Origin: CAZAQB01 sp964487155 | GTDB taxonomy: Bacteria > Pseudomonadota > Gammaproteobacteria > Nitrococcales > Nitrococcaceae | Assembly: GCA_964487155.1 (NCBI GenBank) | Contig: CAZAQB010000003.1 | Location: forward strand, 17,476 to 81,475 | Reading direction: 5' to 3' | DNA: 64,000 nucleotides | In this document: piece after piece, positions 61,029 to 64,000 of the stretch | Numbering within the stretch: the first letter of the stretch is position 1 | How the letters are laid out: each line of letters starts with the position of its first letter | Made by a program: the position numbers and the translations under genes | Notes under the pieces: generated by a model | The model's database searches: none | What the model was told of the DNA's origin: nothing | What the model saw: the letters and a program-made list of their open reading frames with translations, nothing else

Positions 61029-61916
61029 TCAGAACCTGCGCCGGGGCTTGCGGGCCACAAGCAGCAGCCAGCCGTCCCGCTCCCGTGGGGCCTCGAAGGC
61101 CAGGGACGGATAGGCGGCCTGGACCTGCGCCTGCTGGCCGCAGAGCAGGCCGCTCAACACCAGGCAGCCGCCGGGACGCACCAGGCCGCAAAGGGCCGGG
61201 GCCAGCGTCACCAGGGTACCGGCAACGATATTGGCCAGCACCACCGGCGCGGCGGCGGCCGACCCGGGCACCCCCAGCGCCAGCCGGTCGGCCACGCCGT
61301 TGGCCTCGGCGTTGGCGGCGCTGGCCTCAAGGGCCTGGGGGTCGATGTCCACCGCCTGGGCGCCGGGCGCCCCCAGCAGCAGCGCCGCCACAGCCAGGAT
61401 GCCCGAGCCGCAGCCGTAGTCGAGGACACTCAGACCGGGTTCCAGGTGGGCCTCCAGCCATTCCAGACAGAGCGCGGTGGTGGGGTGGGTACCGGTGCCG
61501 AAGGCGAGCCCGGGGTCCAGCCGCAGGTTTACCGCGGCAGGATCGGGAGGCGCCGTATGGGAGGGGACCACCCACAGGCGGCAGCCGAAGCGCAGCGGCC
61601 GGAAGTCGTCCATCCAGGCCCTCTCCCAGGGCCGCTCCGGCACTGCCTCCACCTGCCAGCCGGCGGGCTCGCCGCCACCCAGCCCGGCCAGGCGCTCCAG
61701 GAAATCCGCCAGGTCAACGCCCGGAGACACCAGCGCCTGCACCCGCAGCTGCGGCCACAGCGGGGTCTCCTCGGGGCCCGGCTCCAGGACCGGTTCGCCG
61801 CCGGGGTCAAGCAGCGCCACCGAGGCCGCGCCAGCGGCCTCCAGGGCCTGCTCAAGCTGCGGCGCCTGCGCGGCGCAGGCCAGCCGGCTCACCTGCTGCC
61901 AGCCAGCGCCGCTCAT
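61029..61916 (-). CDS. prmA: Ribosomal protein L11 methyltransferase
   Basis: The 295-residue enzyme trimethylates ribosomal protein L11. The N-terminal L11-recognition domain (about 1-100) leads to the class I methyltransferase core: FGTGTHPTTALCLEWLE, LDYGCGSGILAVAALLLGA and VLANIVAGTL (the NIxA-like motif). The frame is open to 62177, but the ATG at 61916 gives the family length and WQQVSR start. It is the first gene of the prmA, zinc-ribbon, fis, purH series on this strand. Confidence 0.95.
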   Translation of the reverse strand: MSGAGWQQVSRLACAAQAPQLEQALEAAGAASVALLDPGGEPVLEPGPEETPLWPQLRVQALVSPGVDLADFLERLAGLGGGEPAGWQVEAVPERPWERAWMDDFRPLRFGCRLWVVPSHTAPPDPAAVNLRLDPGLAFGTGTHPTTALCLEWLEAHLEPGLSVLDYGCGSGILAVAALLLGAPGAQAVDIDPQALEASAANAEANGVADRLALGVPGSAAAAPVVLANIVAGTLVTLAPALCGLVRPGGCLVLSGLLCGQQAQVQAAYPSLAFEAPRERDGWLLLVARKPRRRF

Positions 61917-61980
61917 CAGCGACGCTCGCCTGCCACCGGATCCAGGTGCCGAGGCAACCCCGCTGCGGCCACCGCCTGCA

Positions 61981-62529
61981 TCAGAAGTTGGGCTTGACCG
62001 CCGCCGACTGGTAGCGCTCCACGGAGTCCGCGATCTCCTGGCGGGCTTCCTCGGCGCCGAACCAGCCGTCGATGCGCACCCACTTGCCCTTTTCCAGATC
62101 CTTGTAGTGCTGGAAGAAATGCGCGATCTGTTCCAATAGCATCGGAGGCAGGTCGGTGTGATCCTGAACGTGATCATAGAGGGAAGTCAGCTTGGGGATG
62201 GGCACCGCCAGCAGCTTGGCGTCGCCGCCGGACTCGTCGGTCATCCTCAGTACCCCCACCGGACGGCAGCGGACCACGGCGCCGGTGATCAGGGGCACCG
62301 GCGTCACCACCAGCACATCGACCGGGTCACCGTCGTCACACAGGGTGTGGGGGATGTAGCCGTAGTTGGTGGGGTAGTGCATGGACGCCACGAGGAAGCG
62401 GTCCACGGTCATGGCGCCGGTATCCTTGTCCACCTCGTACTTGACCGGGTCACCGTGGAACGGAATCTCGATGACCACGTTGACGTCATTCGGCACATCG
62501 TGGCCCGGGGTGATGCTGTCCGAGATCAT
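61981..62529 (-). CDS. ppa: Soluble inorganic pyrophosphatase
   Basis: The 182-residue family I enzyme hydrolyses pyrophosphate to phosphate. It has [31 protein letters not shown] and the signature [11 protein letters not shown] with the metal-binding Asp residues. Length fits bacterial hexameric enzymes. It is divergent from the membrane proton-pumping pyrophosphatase, with about 207 bases between, so the cell has both kinds side by side. A TATAAT on this strand is about 120 bases upstream of the start. Confidence 0.96.
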   Translation of the reverse strand: MISDSITPGHDVPNDVNVVIEIPFHGDPVKYEVDKDTGAMTVDRFLVASMHYPTNYGYIPHTLCDDGDPVDVLVVTPVPLITGAVVRCRPVGVLRMTDESGGDAKLLAVPIPKLTSLYDHVQDHTDLPPMLLEQIAHFFQHYKDLEKGKWVRIDGWFGAEEARQEIADSVERYQSAAVKPNF

Positions 62530-62647
62530 GTTTTCACCTCACTGCCTGTGGCTGAATAGGCACGCCGCGGCCCGGGCGCGACTTCTCGCAGAGGGAAACC
62601 GGCCGATCGACGCCCCCCAGTATTGTGCCGGGGGTATGGAGGCGGCG

Positions 62648-62653
62648 ATTATA
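62648..62653 (-). promoter_or_regulatory. Consensus -10 box for ppa
   Basis: TATAAT is read on the minus strand, 119 bases upstream of the ppa ATG. No good -35 stands 16-18 bases away, so it may need an activator or be chance. On the plus strand the same place gives GATTAT, 18 bases after TTGTGC, a possible hppA promoter. Confidence 0.35.
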
Positions 62654-62736
62654 CGGCATCCTTGACGGGGGGCGGACCCGCGGGCCGGCCCCCCGCATAG
62701 CGTTTTTTTCGCACGACAAGAAGGTAAGGAGGGAGC

Positions 62737-64000
62737 ATGGCGTCATTTCTGCCGCCGCTGCTGGGCATCGTCGGCCTGGTCGCGGGTTTCATGGTCTACA
62801 AGACCGTTCTGAAGTATCCGGAGGGCGAGGATCGAGTCATCGCCCTGGGGGAGGAAATCCACCTCGGTGCCATGGTGTTCATGCGCCGGGAGTACCAGAT
62901 ACTCGGCATCGTGGCGGTCATCCTGATCGCCCTGCTGTGGGTGTCCCTGGGCTGGGAGACGGCCACCGCCTATCTGGTCGGGGCGCTCGCCTCCGCCTCC
63001 GCTGGCTACATCGGCATGTACACTGCCACCCGGGCCAACTACCGCACCACCACGGCGGCCCACACCGTGGGCCCGGCCGACGCCCTGACCGTGGCCTTCT
63101 TCGGCGGCTCCATCATGGGCCTGGCGGTGGCCTCCCTGGGCCTGCTGGGCCTGGGCATCCTCTATCTCGCCTACGGCGGTGACCCGGAAACCGCCCACCA
63201 CATCCACGGCTTCGGCATGGGCGCCTCCACCGTGGCACTGTTCTCCCGCGTGGGCGGCGGCATCTTCACCAAGAGCGCCGACGTGGGCGCCGACCTGGTG
63301 GGCAAGGTCGAGGCCGGCATCCCCGAGGACGACCCCCGCAACCCCGGCGTCATCGCCGACAACGTGGGCGACAACGTGGGTGACGTGGCCGGCATGGGCT
63401 CGGATATTTTCGAGTCCTACTGCGGGGCGATGATCGCCACCATCGCCATCGCCGCTACGCTCACCGCGACCCAGATCGGCGCGCTGGCCGAGAGCCAGGA
63501 GTCGCTGATGTTCCTGCCCCTGGGGCTGGCCTCGGTGGGCCTGCTGTGCTCGATCGCCGGCATCCTTATCGTGCGCAAGTTCTCCGCCCAGGCGCCTGGC
63601 CGGGCGCTGCGTACCGGCACCATCGGCGCCTCGGTGCTGTTCATGATCGCGGCACTGGTGGTGATCATGATCGCCGGCGTGAGCCTCAAGGTCTGGCTGG
63701 CGGTGGTGTTCGGCGCCTTGGGCGGCATCATCGTCGGGCTGATCACCGAGTACTACACCGGCGGTAAGCCGGTGCGGCACATCGCCCGTTCCGGTGAGAC
63801 CGGGCCGGCCACGGTGATGATCTCGGGCCTGGCGGTGGGCATGGAGTCCGTGGCGGTGCCGCTGCTGACCATCTGCGCCATCATCTTCATTTCCACCTCC
63901 CTGGTGGGCCTCTATGGCGTCGGCATCGCCGCGGTCGGCATGCTGGCCACCGTCGGCATCACCATGGCCATCGACGCCTACGGCCCGGTGGCGGACAATG
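62737..64000 (+). CDS. hppA: Membrane-bound proton-translocating pyrophosphatase (partial, C-terminus missing)
   Basis: The visible 421 residues hold about ten membrane helices. The substrate motif is clear: the adjoining SADVGADLVGKVEAGIPEDDP, with GVIADNVGDNVGDVAGMGSD just after. These bind Mg-pyrophosphate. The protein pumps H+ or Na+ using pyrophosphate hydrolysis. The residue that separates potassium-dependent from independent types lies outside the window, so the type cannot be told. The ATG follows AAGGAGG. It runs off the right edge. Confidence 0.97.
   Translation, partial: MASFLPPLLGIVGLVAGFMVYKTVLKYPEGEDRVIALGEEIHLGAMVFMRREYQILGIVAVILIALLWVSLGWETATAYLVGALASASAGYIGMYTATRANYRTTTAAHTVGPADALTVAFFGGSIMGLAVASLGLLGLGILYLAYGGDPETAHHIHGFGMGASTVALFSRVGGGIFTKSADVGADLVGKVEAGIPEDDPRNPGVIADNVGDNVGDVAGMGSDIFESYCGAMIATIAIAATLTATQIGALAESQESLMFLPLGLASVGLLCSIAGILIVRKFSAQAPGRALRTGTIGASVLFMIAALVVIMIAGVSLKVWLAVVFGALGGIIVGLITEYYTGGKPVRHIARSGETGPATVMISGLAVGMESVAVPLLTICAIIFISTSLVGLYGVGIAAVGMLATVGITMAIDAYGPVADN

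Noticed and set aside
62662..62712. Terminator or attenuator before hppA (G/C arms then a run of seven T)
   Set aside because: The stem GGGGGGC/GCCCCCC has a large loop and the T run begins about ten bases after it, so it does not fit an intrinsic terminator.
1..64000. tRNA, rRNA, CRISPR arrays and complete insertion sequences
   Set aside because: I scanned the gaps for T-loop words, regularly spaced repeats and transposase-like proteins and found none that hold up.

Overview
The window is high-GC DNA, by eye about two thirds G+C, densely coding on both strands. It reads as the chromosome of a gammaproteobacterium, most likely of the Chromatiales/Ectothiorhodospiraceae type. This is an inference from gene content and order: tyrS next to a LysM/M23 peptidase, anmK, erpA and argC; prmA, zinc-ribbon protein, fis, purH and purD in a row; rppH-ptsP; a soluble and a membrane pyrophosphatase side by side; HemJ and Irr. 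I saw no rRNA, tRNA, CRISPR array, phage or intact insertion sequence.

Layout. 1-8.6 kb: end of a DUF445 gene, OmpW, a TRAP-type binding protein followed by an AEC permease, a coiled-coil/HD-GYP pair, FetAB iron exporter and CorA. 8.6-14.7 kb: REP-like repeats, then an AMP-forming acyl-CoA ligase with a free-standing acyl carrier protein, divergent from a Pat-type protein acetyltransferase; a hairpin repeat; tag. 14.7-18.4 kb: a four-gene Mla/Mce lipid transport operon. 18.4-25.3 kb: small unknown gene, glyoxalase, OmpA-like protein, crotonase, LysR regulator, an ACT/V4R-like protein, AzlCD. 25.3-25.7 kb: three unrelated repeats stacked together. 25.7-33.1 kb: methyltransferase-like gene and bactofilin, YihY, lipoprotein, GST, dehalogenase, DUF3429 fusion, intradiol dioxygenase. 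33.2-42.0 kb: L21/L27, tyrosyl-tRNA synthetase, murein peptidase, AnmK, ErpA, ArgC, chloride channel. 42.1-44.2 kb: heme and iron genes (hemJ, irr, bfr, bfd). 44.3-51.6 kb: PtsP/RppH, a HAD phosphatase, a beta-hydroxyacid dehydrogenase and phosphorelay proteins. 51.6-56 kb: anaerobic heme synthesis and nitric oxide response (hemN, nnrS, nsrR), cobalamin adenosyltransferase, phasin-like protein. 56-64 kb: MAPEG protein, purD, purH, fis, zinc-ribbon protein, prmA, ppa and the start of hppA.

Two themes run through the window. First, palindromic FNR/DNR-type sites (TTGAC/T, four bases, G/ATCAA) lie between ompW and dctP, before bfd, between hemN and nnrS, and as two weaker tandem copies after the Mla operon. 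They suggest an oxygen- or NO-responsive regulon. Second, the intergenic gaps hold several short dispersed repeat families: REP-like palindromes, a hairpin element whose two copies show a compensatory base-pair change, and a 169-bp element with 28-bp inverted ends and a partial copy 34 kb away. I did not find an obviously new defence or mobile system. The most interesting biology is the ligase/ACP/acetyltransferase cluster and these repeats.
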